This document shows positions 9,937-19,199 of a DNA stretch of 64,000 nucleotides, in pieces. The first letter of the stretch is position 1. Every line of letters begins with the position of its first letter. Source of the DNA: Albidovulum sp. (GTDB lineage Bacteria > Pseudomonadota > Alphaproteobacteria > Rhodobacterales > Rhodobacteraceae). The translations under genes and the position numbers were made by a program. Below the pieces are notes generated by a model. The model ran no database searches, had not been told where the DNA came from, and saw nothing but the letters and a program-made list of their open reading frames with translations. The stretch covers positions 65,367-129,366 of the forward strand of contig JAUQYA010000086.1 in the NCBI GenBank assembly GCA_030837785.1, read 5' to 3'.

Positions 9937-10569
9937 ATGGCGCGACCCCGGAAGGAGCAGAAACTCGATATTCCCCGCCGCGCGGTCGAGGAAACGATCC
10001 GGCTGCTGGCACAACAGGGCGACTTCGATGTTCCTCTGACGGCGGTGGCACAAGCCGTGGGCTGCACGGCGCCGGCGCTTTACGGTCATTTTCACAACAA
10101 GAGCGCTTTGCTGCGGGCCGTGCGCGACGAGGGTTTTGATCAGCTTTACAATGAGAAACTGGCTGTTTCCGAGCAGATGCAGGCCGATCCGTTCGGATAT
10201 TTGCGCAAAGGCAGCTATGCCTATGTGCGCTTCGCCCTCGAAAATCCTACCCTGTACCGGCTGATGTTCGCACCACCCCCGAAACTCGGGGTGAGTGACG
10301 ATCCCTGGTCGAGCGAGGTTGGCCGTCGAGTATTGAGCCTGCTCTTGACAGGCCTTCGTACTTCTCAGGAACATGGCTATCTGCCGGGTGTGGATCTGAG
10401 ACGTTATGGCTTCATGTTCTGGTCCACGGTGCATGGCGCGGTCAGCCTCAACCTTCAGAACCGGGCGCTGGACCAATCCGCAAAGTGGGACGCGACGCGG
10501 GAAGTCGTCGACACGCTCATGGAGATCATCGCGGCAACCGTCCCTGACAAGCGATCCATCAGTTCATGA
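9937..10569 (+). CDS. TetR/AcrR family regulator
   Basis: A 210-residue TetR-type repressor. The DNA-binding helix-turn-helix covers about residues 15-60 (LTAVAQAVGCTAPALYGHFH, then NKSALLRAV), and the C-terminal half is a ligand domain of the WHG-like class. AGGG lies about 8 bases before the ATG. Two matching palindromes upstream indicate self-repression. The gene is alone on its strand and its 3' end overlaps the DUF2274 gene by 6 bases in convergent orientation. The inducer is unknown; its place beside the trb operon makes a link with transfer possible. Confidence 0.9.
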   Translation: MARPRKEQKLDIPRRAVEETIRLLAQQGDFDVPLTAVAQAVGCTAPALYGHFHNKSALLRAVRDEGFDQLYNEKLAVSEQMQADPFGYLRKGSYAYVRFALENPTLYRLMFAPPPKLGVSDDPWSSEVGRRVLSLLLTGLRTSQEHGYLPGVDLRRYGFMFWSTVHGAVSLNLQNRALDQSAKWDATREVVDTLMEIIAATVPDKRSISS

Positions 10570-10785
10570 GCGGGCTTTTCTTGCGCGGGCAAATCCGCGA
10601 TCCGTAGCGATGAATCGCTCCAGCATGGGCACGACCAGCTTCACGGGATCGACGGCGGGTTGGCCGGTCTCTCGGGCCAGCACCTCGGCATAGGCGGTCA
10701 GATCGCGATGGAGCGGCGCGGGCAGCTCCACCGTCACCTTTACTGGCTTGTCCTCGATGATGGGGCCGAGTTTCAGCTTCGTCAT
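10564..10785 (-). CDS. DUF2274 domain protein, end of trb operon
   Basis: A 73-residue protein (MTKLKLGPIIEDKPVKVTVE at the start) of the DUF2274 family, which follows trbI in many alphaproteobacterial ICEs. It resembles a ribbon-helix-helix protein: a beta strand (KVTVELP) followed by two helices. It starts 2 bases after trbI and is last in the operon. The function is not established; a DNA-binding or plasmid-control role is inferred from the fold. Confidence 0.85.
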   Translation of the reverse strand: MTKLKLGPIIEDKPVKVTVELPAPLHRDLTAYAEVLARETGQPAVDPVKLVVPMLERFIATDRGFARARKARS

Positions 10786-10787
10786 GG

Positions 10788-11915
10788 TCAGCCTCCTGCC
10801 GACTCGAATACAAGGTCGCGGGTGACGATGATCCTGACCGGAAAGCCCGGCCGGATGGTCAGTGTCGGTGCGACCTGCAACTGGCGCTGGACGATCTGCT
10901 GTCCGGCCTGATTAACGGTATCCTGCGCGCCGTCGCGGATCGCACGGATCAACCGATCCTCGTCGCTGGTCGCCAGCTCCGTGCCGACAGCAAGCAGCGT
11001 GGACAGCCCGGCGGCCTTCATCAGATCCCACCAATGATAATCGACACCATCCTCAAGGCCGGCATAGCCGGAAGCGTCTGCGCCCGGCAGGCGCTCCAGC
11101 ACTATGGAGCGTCCGCCCGGCAAGATCAGGCGATTCCAGACAAGCAGGACACGGCGCTGGCCGAAGGTCACGCCGTCATCATATTGGCCGATGATGCGGG
11201 TGCCTTGGGGAATCAGGAGCAGCGAGCCGGTGGGGCTGTCATAGACGTTCTCCGTCACCTGGGCGGTGATCTGGCCGGGAAGATCCGAACGGATGCCAGT
11301 GATGAGTGCGGCCGGAATGACGGCCCCGGCCTGTAGTATCCAGGGCGAGGCCGGCGGCGTGACGCGATCCGGCGCGACCGTCTGCCGGTCCACGGGTCCG
11401 TTGAGGAAAGCCGTGTGCCGGTCCTGCGTCGTCGGCTGTCCGCCGAGGCCGAGGCCGGCAAGGCCGGGCATGGCCGTCCCTGCCGGCGCTACCGTGCGCG
11501 GACCGGACTGGAAAAACACGCCGCTCAACCGTGCGGCTTCTTCCTCGGCGAGACGACGCTGTTCATCCGGATCGACGGTGGGTGTGGCGATAGCCGGCGG
11601 CACCACCGGCTGTCCGCGCCTCTCGGCCTCGAGGATCGGGCGGCCGAGGTCTCCCGGCAATGCTGGTCCCAGGATCGGGCCGGTATAGTCGCGCGGGAGA
11701 CCCGCCAGCCCGTCCGCCGTCGGCCGGTTGTCGGTCGAATAGAGTTCTCCGCCGCTCGGTCCCGCCTCGCGGGTCTGGAGGGCATAGATCAGCGCCCCAC
11801 CGATGCCGAGCAAAGCGACGGCCCCGACGCCTGCCAGCACCTTGCGGGACAGGCGGGTGACGCGGGGTGGTTCGGCGCGCAGCCGCATAGGCGCGGCGGT
11901 TTCGGTATCGCTCAT
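10788..11915 (-). CDS. trbI: TrbI, VirB10-like channel protein
   Basis: A 375-residue VirB10 homologue that spans the cell envelope and links inner-membrane ATPases to the outer-membrane core of the mating channel. A short cytoplasmic N-terminus precedes one membrane helix near residues 27-47 (GVGAVALLGIGGALIYAL), a Pro-rich periplasmic linker, and a C-terminal beta-rich domain with LLIPQGTRIIGQYDDGV and ILPGGRSIVLERLPG, typical of the family. The start overlaps the trbG stop by 4 bases. Confidence 0.95.
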   Translation of the reverse strand: MSDTETAAPMRLRAEPPRVTRLSRKVLAGVGAVALLGIGGALIYALQTREAGPSGGELYSTDNRPTADGLAGLPRDYTGPILGPALPGDLGRPILEAERRGQPVVPPAIATPTVDPDEQRRLAEEEAARLSGVFFQSGPRTVAPAGTAMPGLAGLGLGGQPTTQDRHTAFLNGPVDRQTVAPDRVTPPASPWILQAGAVIPAALITGIRSDLPGQITAQVTENVYDSPTGSLLLIPQGTRIIGQYDDGVTFGQRRVLLVWNRLILPGGRSIVLERLPGADASGYAGLEDGVDYHWWDLMKAAGLSTLLAVGTELATSDEDRLIRAIRDGAQDTVNQAGQQIVQRQLQVAPTLTIRPGFPVRIIVTRDLVFESAGG

Positions 11916-12940
11916 GACGACGATCCTCCCGTCGTCGCGCGGGCCGGCTGGGCTGCGGCCTGGGTTTGCTCAATGCGGACGATTCTGACGACCTGCTGAC
12001 GATCGCCGCTGCCAAGGCGCAGCTCGGCAGCGCCGAACAGTCGATCGACGATCAGGACGTTCTGATGGATGCGGCTGTTGACGATCTGCGGTTCGCCATC
12101 CGATCCAAGGACGAACAGAGGCGGCATCTCACCCTGCACGATGCCACGCGGGAACACGACATAGACACGCCGGCCATCGTCGAAGACGGAAACCGGGCGC
12201 CATGGCGGGGTGCTGCCCTGCACCTGCAAGCCGTAACGATAGTTGCGCGCCGCCTCGGCTGGTATGACAGGGGCCGAGGGCGTCGTGACGCGGCTTCCTG
12301 GCGGTGGGGCGGGATAGGCCCAGGCGACGGCGGGCATGTAGAGCGCTTCCCGCGCGCGCAGTTCGATCATGTAGATGCGCCGGTCAGTGGTGATGACGAG
12401 ATTGGTCGAGATGTCGGGCCGCGTCGGCTTGACCAGCACATGCACCCGCCGGGTCGCGCCCGATCCGCTTTCGGTGTCACCGATCACCCACCTGGCCGTA
12501 TCGCCGGCGGCAATCGGTCCCGCGCCGGTCAGGCTCTCGCCGGGCTCCAGCGCGATGGTGGTGATCTGCCCGACCGCGGCATAGACCTGATAGAGCGCGC
12601 CCTCGCTCCACGGATAAATCTGGATGGCGTTGTAATAGCCCTCCCGGCGCGGCTCGACGCGGGCGGCGGCATTGGCGTTCTCGACGCGGGCGGTCGCCGT
12701 GCCGGCAGCCTCGCCGCCTCGAGCGACAGTCCAGGCCGGCGGTGTGTGCAATGGCCGGGGCCGGTCGTCCATGATGGCCGTCTGCACGGTCGGCAACGGC
12801 GGCACGTCGGCGTCGTAGCTGAACTGGGGTGTCCGGTTGGTGGCGCAGCCGGCCAGCATGGTCGCTGAAAGCAGCAAAGCCGCTAAGGTGGGTTTACGGA
12901 AAACCGGAAGCCCGGCTTTGCGGAACGACGTGGCGGTCAT
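11912..12940 (-). CDS. trbG: TrbG, VirB9-like lipoprotein
   Basis: A 342-residue VirB9-type component of the outer-membrane core. It starts with a lipoprotein signal peptide (hydrophobic ALLLSATMLAGC, lipid-bearing Cys at about residue 32). A Pro-rich spacer follows, then the beta domain with YQVYAAVGQITTIALEPGES and a C-terminal domain (VYVVFPRGI) that would contact TrbI. It overlaps trbF and trbI by 4 bases each. The lipobox is worth noting: here TrbG may itself be membrane-anchored. Confidence 0.95.
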   Translation of the reverse strand: MTATSFRKAGLPVFRKPTLAALLLSATMLAGCATNRTPQFSYDADVPPLPTVQTAIMDDRPRPLHTPPAWTVARGGEAAGTATARVENANAAARVEPRREGYYNAIQIYPWSEGALYQVYAAVGQITTIALEPGESLTGAGPIAAGDTARWVIGDTESGSGATRRVHVLVKPTRPDISTNLVITTDRRIYMIELRAREALYMPAVAWAYPAPPPGSRVTTPSAPVIPAEAARNYRYGLQVQGSTPPWRPVSVFDDGRRVYVVFPRGIVQGEMPPLFVLGSDGEPQIVNSRIHQNVLIVDRLFGAAELRLGSGDRQQVVRIVRIEQTQAAAQPARATTGGSSS

Positions 12941-13626
12941 TGGCTCATCTCCCGCGACCAGTTGATCGCGTTGACATAGATTCCCAGCGGATTGGCGCGC
13001 AGCCGCTCGGCATCACGCGGGGGCTGGATCACGATGGTCAGGATCGCCGTCCATCGCTCGGTGGTGGAGAGCTGGCCGTTCTCGTAGTGGCGTTCCGTCC
13101 AGGCCACGCGGAAACTGTCCGGTGACGCCCGGATGATGCTCGACACCTCGACGGCAACCTGCTGGCGGCCGACACGGGTGAACGGATCGTTGGCGCGGGC
13201 GTAGTCGTTGAGCGCCACGGCGCCGCGATCCGTGGTCCAGTCATAGGCCCTGAGCCAGTTCTGACGGACAATGATCGGGTCAGCGGGAAGCGAGCGGACC
13301 TGTTCGATGAAGCGGCCGAGATGGAATGCGATCTGCGGATCGGTTGGCCGATAGTCGGCCGTAGCGGGCGCGACGGCTTGCGCCTGGCCGAGATTGTCGA
13401 CCTGAACGACCCAGGGCACGACGGTTCCGCGCGCCGATTGCCAGACAAGAGCGCCGGCAAAGCCGACCGAGAGGATCAGCGAACCGAACGCCATGGTGCG
13501 CCAGTTCCTCGCCTGCACGCGGGCCGAGCCGATGCGGTCGTCCCAGACTTGCGCGGCGCGCTGATAGGGCGTTTCGGGTTCCGGCACCTTGCCGTAATGG
13601 GTCGTCGGTCGTTTGAAAATGTTCAT
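12937..13626 (-). CDS. trbF: TrbF, VirB8-like inner-membrane protein
   Basis: A 229-residue VirB8-type scaffold. A cytoplasmic tail (NIFKRPTTHYGKVPEPETPY) precedes one transmembrane helix near residues 47-65 and a periplasmic NTF2-like domain. The operon order trbL-trbF-trbG-trbI and the 4-base overlaps at both ends confirm identity. Confidence 0.95.
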   Translation of the reverse strand: MNIFKRPTTHYGKVPEPETPYQRAAQVWDDRIGSARVQARNWRTMAFGSLILSVGFAGALVWQSARGTVVPWVVQVDNLGQAQAVAPATADYRPTDPQIAFHLGRFIEQVRSLPADPIIVRQNWLRAYDWTTDRGAVALNDYARANDPFTRVGRQQVAVEVSSIIRASPDSFRVAWTERHYENGQLSTTERWTAILTIVIQPPRDAERLRANPLGIYVNAINWSREMSQ

Positions 13627-14981
13627 GTGCGGTTACTTTCGGAAAGGCTGACTGAGGAGCCGCCACCGTGGCTGTCGCCGGACCGGACGGCATGGGCGGC
13701 AGCGGTGACGCCGTGGCTCATCGCCCGGCTGCGGCGCATCTGCTGCGCCCAGGCCGGTGGACCATCAGCAGCTGAAGGAGGTGATTGCTCGGGCGACGGG
13801 GCTCCCCCGACCGTGCCCATGGACGAACTGCCGCCGGACGCCGCGAACCCGGCCCTTGCGCCATCGGAATAGCTGGATTTCACGCTATCGGCGGCACGGG
13901 AGGCTGCGCGCTTCAGGGGCGAGATGGCAGCCGAGCCTGCGGCGCGCGCCACACCGCCAAGGCCGGAAGCGACACTGGCCGCGCCGGACCCGCCCATGGA
14001 GCCAAGGGTATAGGCCGATGACGCGGCTCCAGCGGCCGAGGCTCCGCCGCGGGCAAGTGCCGCGCCACCAGAGAGCGCGGCGGCACCGCCACGCGCGGCA
14101 AGCATGGTCGCGCCACCGGCAGCGACCGCGGCACCACCGACAGCTAGGCCGGTGCCCACGGCGGCGCCCGCGCTGAGCTGCGGCCCACCGGAGACGAGGC
14201 CGGTGGCGATGCCGGGGCCGAAGATACCGAGGCCGAGAAGAGAGAGCGCGGCCAGCACGATCGCCATGGCGTCGTCGATGGTCGGGGTCGCGCCGCCGAA
14301 GCCGGCGGTGAACTGGCCGAAGAGCGTCGAGCCAATGCCGATGATGACGGCGAGAACCAACACCTTGATGCCGCTGGAGACGACATTGCCCAGCACGCGC
14401 TCGGCTATGAAGGCGGTCTTCCCGAACAGCCCGAAGGGGATCAGCACGAACCCGGCCAGGGTGGTCAATTTGAACTCGATCAGGGTGACGAAAAGCTGGA
14501 TCGCCAGAATGAAGAAGGCGAGGATGACCAGCGCCCAGGCAAAGAACAGGCAGAGGATCTGCACCAGGTTCTCGAAGACCGCGATCCAGCCCATGAGGTC
14601 GGAGATGGATTCCAGCAGCGGCCGCCCGGCATCGAGGCCGATCTGGGCAACGCGGCCGGGACGCAGAAGATCGGCAGCCGAGAAACCGGTGCCGGAAGCC
14701 ATCAAGCCGAGGCCGGCGAAGCTCTCGAAGACGATGCGGGCGAGATTGTTCCAGTTGGAAATGATATAGGCAAACACCCCGACGAAGATCGTCTTCTTCA
14801 CCAACCGCGCGATGATGTCGTCATCCGCGCCCCAGGCCCAGAACAGGGCGGCGAGCGTGACGTCGATGACGATCAGCGTCGTGGCGATAAAGGCTACCTC
14901 ACCGCCGAGCAGGCCGAAGCCCGAGTCGATGTAGCTGGTGAAGATGCCAAGAAAGTTGTCGATGACCCCCGTTCCGCCCAT
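13623..14981 (-). CDS. trbL: TrbL, polytopic VirB6-like protein
   Basis: A 452-residue inner-membrane protein of the P-type system, the VirB6 counterpart. Residues 1-260 carry about six hydrophobic segments, including LAALFWAWGADDDIIARLVK and the following VGVFAYII. After residue 280 comes a long Gly/Ala/Ser-rich tail, which is common in TrbL. It overlaps trbF by 4 bases and lies 2 bases from trbK-alt. Confidence 0.93.
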   Translation of the reverse strand: MGGTGVIDNFLGIFTSYIDSGFGLLGGEVAFIATTLIVIDVTLAALFWAWGADDDIIARLVKKTIFVGVFAYIISNWNNLARIVFESFAGLGLMASGTGFSAADLLRPGRVAQIGLDAGRPLLESISDLMGWIAVFENLVQILCLFFAWALVILAFFILAIQLFVTLIEFKLTTLAGFVLIPFGLFGKTAFIAERVLGNVVSSGIKVLVLAVIIGIGSTLFGQFTAGFGGATPTIDDAMAIVLAALSLLGLGIFGPGIATGLVSGGPQLSAGAAVGTGLAVGGAAVAAGGATMLAARGGAAALSGGAALARGGASAAGAASSAYTLGSMGGSGAASVASGLGGVARAAGSAAISPLKRAASRAADSVKSSYSDGARAGFAASGGSSSMGTVGGAPSPEQSPPSAADGPPAWAQQMRRSRAMSHGVTAAAHAVRSGDSHGGGSSVSLSESNRT

Positions 14982-14983
14982 AA

Positions 14984-15271
14984 CTATCGCCCCACATCCG
15001 GGCGAGGCGTCGACTGCGCGGGTGCCCGGCCAAGAAAGCGGTCACGGGTCGCAGACCAGATGGCCAGGCATTCCGCATCATTGGCAGCGGCCTCGCCCAT
15101 TTCCTGGCAGCGGCGCTGACCTTCGCGCAGAGGATCGGCCGATGGCTGGAGGGCCGGAGCGAAAGGCGCCGGGCCGGAGACGTCCTCACGGGTCATCTCG
15201 ATGATCGCCGCCGTGATGGCGACGGCGACGAACACGATAGCCGCGATCCGGGCCAGCACCTTCCCTTCCAT
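14984..15271 (-). CDS. putative entry-exclusion protein TrbK-alt
   Basis: A 95-residue protein with one N-terminal membrane helix (LARIAAIVFVAVAITAAII) and a short periplasmic domain with two Cys (RRCQEM and AECLAIW) that could form a disulfide. Its size and position between trbJ and trbL match the TrbK-alt family, proposed to block uptake of a second copy of the element. The exclusion role is assigned by analogy with TrbK of RP4. Confidence 0.8.
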   Translation of the reverse strand: MEGKVLARIAAIVFVAVAITAAIIEMTREDVSGPAPFAPALQPSADPLREGQRRCQEMGEAAANDAECLAIWSATRDRFLGRAPAQSTPRPDVGR

Positions 15272-15288
15272 GATCTCCCCTCCCGGCC

Positions 15289-16071
15289 TCAGTTGAACAT
15301 CTGCGCGTTGCCGGGCTGGTAGCCCGAGCCCGGCGTGAGGAAGCGCTCGCGCTGGATGCGGCCCTGTTCTGCTGCCGTGGCGCGCTCTGCCTCCGAAAGG
15401 GCGTCCGCCCGGCCATTGGCCGAGATGACCGCGATCAGGTCGGAAAGCTGCTGCGACTGGAGCGCGAGAAGCTGATTACCGGCCTGGGTGGCCTGAAGCG
15501 CGCCGGTCGCGCCCTGGCTCTCGCCGACAAGCGCCGACATCTCGGCGCGGTTGCTGTCGATGTTGCCGACGACACCTGCCTGCACCCGCATGGCGTCCTG
15601 AAGGCCACCGACGGTATTTTCCCAGCGGGACCGGGCATCCGAGATGAGCTGCTGATCGGTGGCCGTAAGGGACAGGTTGCCGTAGTCCTGCTGGAACATC
15701 TGGTCGATGTTCTGCACATCGAAGGCGATGTTCTGGGCCTGCCCGAGAAGCTGCTGGGTGCGCTGGACATTCTGCTGGAGCTGCTGGAGCGACGAATACG
15801 GCAGGCTCGCGAGGTTGCGGGCCTGGTTGATCAGCATCTGCGCCTCGTTCTGGAGCGAGGTGATCTGGTTGTTGATCTGCTCCAGCGTGCGCGCAGCGGT
15901 CAGCAGGTTTTCGGCATGGTTGGTCGGGTCATAGACGATCCGGCCGAACCCGCCGAAGAACGCATGGGCCGGTGTCGTGAACACAGGCGCCAGCGCCAGC
16001 GGTGCGGCGAGCGCAAGGGCGAGCGCCGAAGTGCTGACCATACGGGTGAACCGGGGAATTGCGCGCGTCAT
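15289..16071 (-). CDS. trbJ: TrbJ, VirB5-like secreted protein
   Basis: A 260-residue protein with a signal peptide (LALALAAPLALAPVF, cleavage after AHA) and a long helical, Gln/Asn/Leu-rich body (LEQINNQITSLQNEAQMLIN), the coiled-coil pattern of TrbJ/VirB5. These proteins sit on the pilus tip or help mating contact. The start overlaps the trbE stop by 4 bases. Confidence 0.93.
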   Translation of the reverse strand: MTRAIPRFTRMVSTSALALALAAPLALAPVFTTPAHAFFGGFGRIVYDPTNHAENLLTAARTLEQINNQITSLQNEAQMLINQARNLASLPYSSLQQLQQNVQRTQQLLGQAQNIAFDVQNIDQMFQQDYGNLSLTATDQQLISDARSRWENTVGGLQDAMRVQAGVVGNIDSNRAEMSALVGESQGATGALQATQAGNQLLALQSQQLSDLIAVISANGRADALSEAERATAAEQGRIQRERFLTPGSGYQPGNAQMFN

Positions 16072-18578
16072 GGGGTAATCTCCTCTTCTTCCAGGATGAG
16101 TTCGATTTCGCCGACGTCAGCGACTGTCGGCGGCAGGGTCTCGCCTTCGGTTGCGAGATTGGTGAGGCCCGGGATGAGATCGGCGGCCCAATCGACGCCG
16201 CGGGCGCGCAGCCAGGCGGCGAGGAACCCGTCGCGGCCATGCGCGGCGAAGATTTCGGCGATCAGCGCCTGATCGGATTTGGCGGACGCGGCGCAGAGCG
16301 CGAGGCCGACCTCGGACAAGCCCAGTTCGAACAGGCGATTGCCGCGCCGCGACTGGCAGTAGTAGTCCCGCTTCGGCGTGGCCCGCGCCAAAATCTCAAT
16401 CTGGCGATCATTGAGACCGAAGCGACGATAGATCTCGGTGATCTGCGGCTCGATGGCGCGCTCGTTCGCCAGCAAGAGCCGCGTCGGGCAGCTCTCGATG
16501 ATGGCCGGGGCGATGGCGGAATTGTCGATGTCGGACAGCGACTGCGTGGCGAAGATGACGCTGGCGTTCTTTTTGCGGAGCGTTTTCAACCACTCCCTGA
16601 GCTGGCCGGCGAACCCTTCGTCGTCCAGCGCCAACCAGCCTTCGTCGATGATGAGCAGCGTCGGACGGCCATCAAGCCGGTCGCCGATGCGATGAAACAG
16701 GTAGGACAGGACGGCGGGCGCCGCGCCGGTGCCGACCAGGCCCTCGATCTCGAACGCCTGCACGTCGGCTGAGCCGAGATGCTCGGCCTCGGCATCGAGA
16801 AGGCGTCCATAGGGGCCGCCGACGCAATAGGAGCGCAGCGCCTGCTTGAGGTCATTGGACTGAAGCAGCACGGCAAGGCCGGTGATGGTGCGTTCGCCGA
16901 CCGGGGCGGAAGCCAGCGAGGTCAGTGCCGTCCAGAGATGTTCCTTCACCTCCGGCGTGATCTGAATGTTCTCGCGCATCAGGATCGCCACGATCCAGTC
17001 GGCGGCCCAGGCCCGCTCGGCGGTCTCGTGGATGCGGGCCAGCGGTTGCAGTGAAACGGACGTCTCGGAAGCGTCGGTCAGTTCACCGCCGAGATCGTGC
17101 CAGTCGCCGCCCATGGCGAGAGCGGAGGCGCGGATGCTGCCACCAAAATCGAAGGCAAAAACCTGCGACCCCGCATAGCGGCGGAACTGCAAGGCCATCA
17201 GAGCCAGCAACACCGACTTGCCCGCGCCGGTCGGACCGACGACGAGGGTATGGCCCACGTCGCCGACATGAATTGAGAGCCGGAACGGGGTCGATCCTTC
17301 GGTCCTGCCGTAAAGCAGCGAGGGTGCGCCGAAGTGATCGTCCCGTTCCGGCCCGGCCCACACGGCGCTTGAGGGAACCATGTGGGCAAGGTTGAGCGTC
17401 GAGACCGGGGGCTGGCGGACATTCGCATAGGCATGTCCGGGCAAGCTGCCGAGCCAGGCGTCGACGGCATTGACCGTCTCGACCATGACGCTGAAGTCGC
17501 GGGACTGGATGATCTTCTCGACCAGCCGCAGCTTTTCGTCGGCGCGGCGGGCGTCCTCGTCCCAGACGGTGACGGTCGCCGTGACATAGGCCATGCCGGC
17601 CATGTCGGCGCCGAGTTCTTGCAAGGCCATGTCCGCGTCGGCGGCCTTGTTCGCCGCATCCGTGTCCACGAGCGCGGATTGCTCGTTGGTCATCACCTCC
17701 TTGATGATCGCGGCGATGCTCTTGCGCTTCGCGAACCATTGCCGCCTGATCTTCGTCAGCAGCCGGGTTGCGTCGGTCTTGTCCATGAGGATGGCGCGCG
17801 TCGACCAGCGGTAAGGAAAGGCCAGCCGGTTCATCTCGTCGAGCAGGCCGGGGGTGGTCGTGCCCGGAAAGCCGGTGATCGTCAGCACCCGGAGATGCTG
17901 ATTGCCCAGGCGCGGCTCCAGCCCGCCGGTCAGCGGCTGATCGGCCAGCAACGCATCGAGATAGACCGGGGTTTCCGGCACGCAGACACGATGCCGGTTG
18001 GTCGAGATGGTGGAATGCAGGTAGGTCAGCGTCCCGGCGTCATCGAGCCAGCGGCATTCCGGCATGAAGCCGTCGAGCAGCGCCAGCACGCGGTCGGTGC
18101 GGTCGATGAAGCCGCGCACCAGTTCCCAGGGATTGACGCCCGAGGTCTCGCGGCCCTCGTAGAGCCAGGACTCGGAGCGTGCCGCATCTTCTGCGGGCGG
18201 AAGCCACAGGAGGGTCAGGAAGTAGCCGGAGACGAAGTGGCTGCCCTCCTCCTCGAAATCGGCCTTCCGCTCGGCATCGACCAGCGCGGAAGCCGGTTCG
18301 GGAAAGCGGCTCGCAGGATAGGTCGCGGCTTCCGAGCGCTGCGCCTCGACGAAGATCGCCCAGCCGGAGCCGAGGCGGCGGAAGGCGTTGTTCAGCCGTC
18401 CGGCCACCGCGACCAGCTCGGCCGCGACGGCGGAATCGAGATCCGGCCCACGAAACTTTGCCGTTCGCTGGAACGAGCCATCCTTGTTGAGGACAACGCC
18501 CTCCCCGACCAGCGCCACCCAAGGCAAGTAGTCGGCCAGGCGAGATGCGGTGCGGCGGTATTCTGCAAGATTCATCAT
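16068..18578 (-). CDS. trbE: TrbE, VirB4-like ATPase
   Basis: An 836-residue ATPase that powers assembly of the mating apparatus at the inner membrane. The N-terminal domain includes GSFQRTAKFRGPDLDS. Walker A GPTGAGKSVL lies near residue 447, and Walker B LLIIDEGW with the following Q-containing motif IFATQSLSDI lies in the C-terminal half. Two adjacent ATG codons (18578 and 18575) are possible starts. It lies 10 bases after trbD. Confidence 0.95.
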   Translation of the reverse strand: MMNLAEYRRTASRLADYLPWVALVGEGVVLNKDGSFQRTAKFRGPDLDSAVAAELVAVAGRLNNAFRRLGSGWAIFVEAQRSEAATYPASRFPEPASALVDAERKADFEEEGSHFVSGYFLTLLWLPPAEDAARSESWLYEGRETSGVNPWELVRGFIDRTDRVLALLDGFMPECRWLDDAGTLTYLHSTISTNRHRVCVPETPVYLDALLADQPLTGGLEPRLGNQHLRVLTITGFPGTTTPGLLDEMNRLAFPYRWSTRAILMDKTDATRLLTKIRRQWFAKRKSIAAIIKEVMTNEQSALVDTDAANKAADADMALQELGADMAGMAYVTATVTVWDEDARRADEKLRLVEKIIQSRDFSVMVETVNAVDAWLGSLPGHAYANVRQPPVSTLNLAHMVPSSAVWAGPERDDHFGAPSLLYGRTEGSTPFRLSIHVGDVGHTLVVGPTGAGKSVLLALMALQFRRYAGSQVFAFDFGGSIRASALAMGGDWHDLGGELTDASETSVSLQPLARIHETAERAWAADWIVAILMRENIQITPEVKEHLWTALTSLASAPVGERTITGLAVLLQSNDLKQALRSYCVGGPYGRLLDAEAEHLGSADVQAFEIEGLVGTGAAPAVLSYLFHRIGDRLDGRPTLLIIDEGWLALDDEGFAGQLREWLKTLRKKNASVIFATQSLSDIDNSAIAPAIIESCPTRLLLANERAIEPQITEIYRRFGLNDRQIEILARATPKRDYYCQSRRGNRLFELGLSEVGLALCAASAKSDQALIAEIFAAHGRDGFLAAWLRARGVDWAADLIPGLTNLATEGETLPPTVADVGEIELILEEEEITP

Positions 18579-18588
18579 GGCTCGTGCC

Positions 18589-18870
18589 TCACACCGAGAG
18601 ATGGCCGGGGATTCGGAGATGGCGGCGCGCGACCTCGACGAAGAGCGGATCGCGTTTGGCGGCCCAGACGGCGGCGATATGGCCCACCGCCCAGATGAGG
18701 ACGCCGGCGAGCCAGAGCTGGAGGCCGAGGCCGAGCGCCCCCGCCAGTGTGCCGTTCAGGATGGCGACGGAGCGCGGCGCGCCACCAAGCAGGATCGGCT
18801 CGGTCAGGGCGCGATGGACCGGAACGGAGAAACCCGGCACCGTGTCGAGGGCCTCGAAACTCACGGCCAT
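18589..18870 (-). CDS. trbD: TrbD, VirB3-like membrane protein
   Basis: A 93-residue protein with VPVHRALTEPILLGGAPRSV at the N-terminus, the conserved TrbD/VirB3 segment, then two close membrane helices. The start at 18870 shares one base with the trbC stop (TGATG). A longer frame upstream is the shadow of trbC and is rejected. Confidence 0.92.
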   Translation of the reverse strand: MAVSFEALDTVPGFSVPVHRALTEPILLGGAPRSVAILNGTLAGALGLGLQLWLAGVLIWAVGHIAAVWAAKRDPLFVEVARRHLRIPGHLSV

Positions 18871-19199
18871 CAGACCAGCGCCCCACCGCCGAAGCTGAAG
18901 AACGAGAGGAAGAAGGAACTGGCCGCGAAGGCGATCGAGATGCCGAAGACGATCTGGATCAGGCGACGGAATCCGCCGCCAGTATCGCCGAAGGCCAGCG
19001 TCAGGCCGGTGACGATGATGATGATCACCGCCACGATTTTGGCCACCGGACCTTCGACGGATTCGAGGATGGATTGCAGCGGCGCTTCCCAGGGCATGGA
19101 AGAGCCCGAGGCAAACGCCGGGGACGTCATCAGGCTTACCCAGGCAAAGGCAGAGGCGGTTGCGATACGATGGCGGATACGGAAGGCGCGACGGATCAT
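18870..19199 (-). CDS. trbC: TrbC, prepilin
   Basis: A 109-residue VirB2-type pilin precursor: a signal peptide ending near SPAFASG, then two hydrophobic segments (IVAVIIIIVTGLTLAF and FGISIAFAASSFFLSFFSF) joined by a short polar loop (FRRLIQ). In RP4 the TraF peptidase cyclises the pilin; a TraF-like peptidase is encoded at 26979-27524 here. Confidence 0.93.
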   Translation of the reverse strand: MIRRAFRIRHRIATASAFAWVSLMTSPAFASGSSMPWEAPLQSILESVEGPVAKIVAVIIIIVTGLTLAFGDTGGGFRRLIQIVFGISIAFAASSFFLSFFSFGGGALV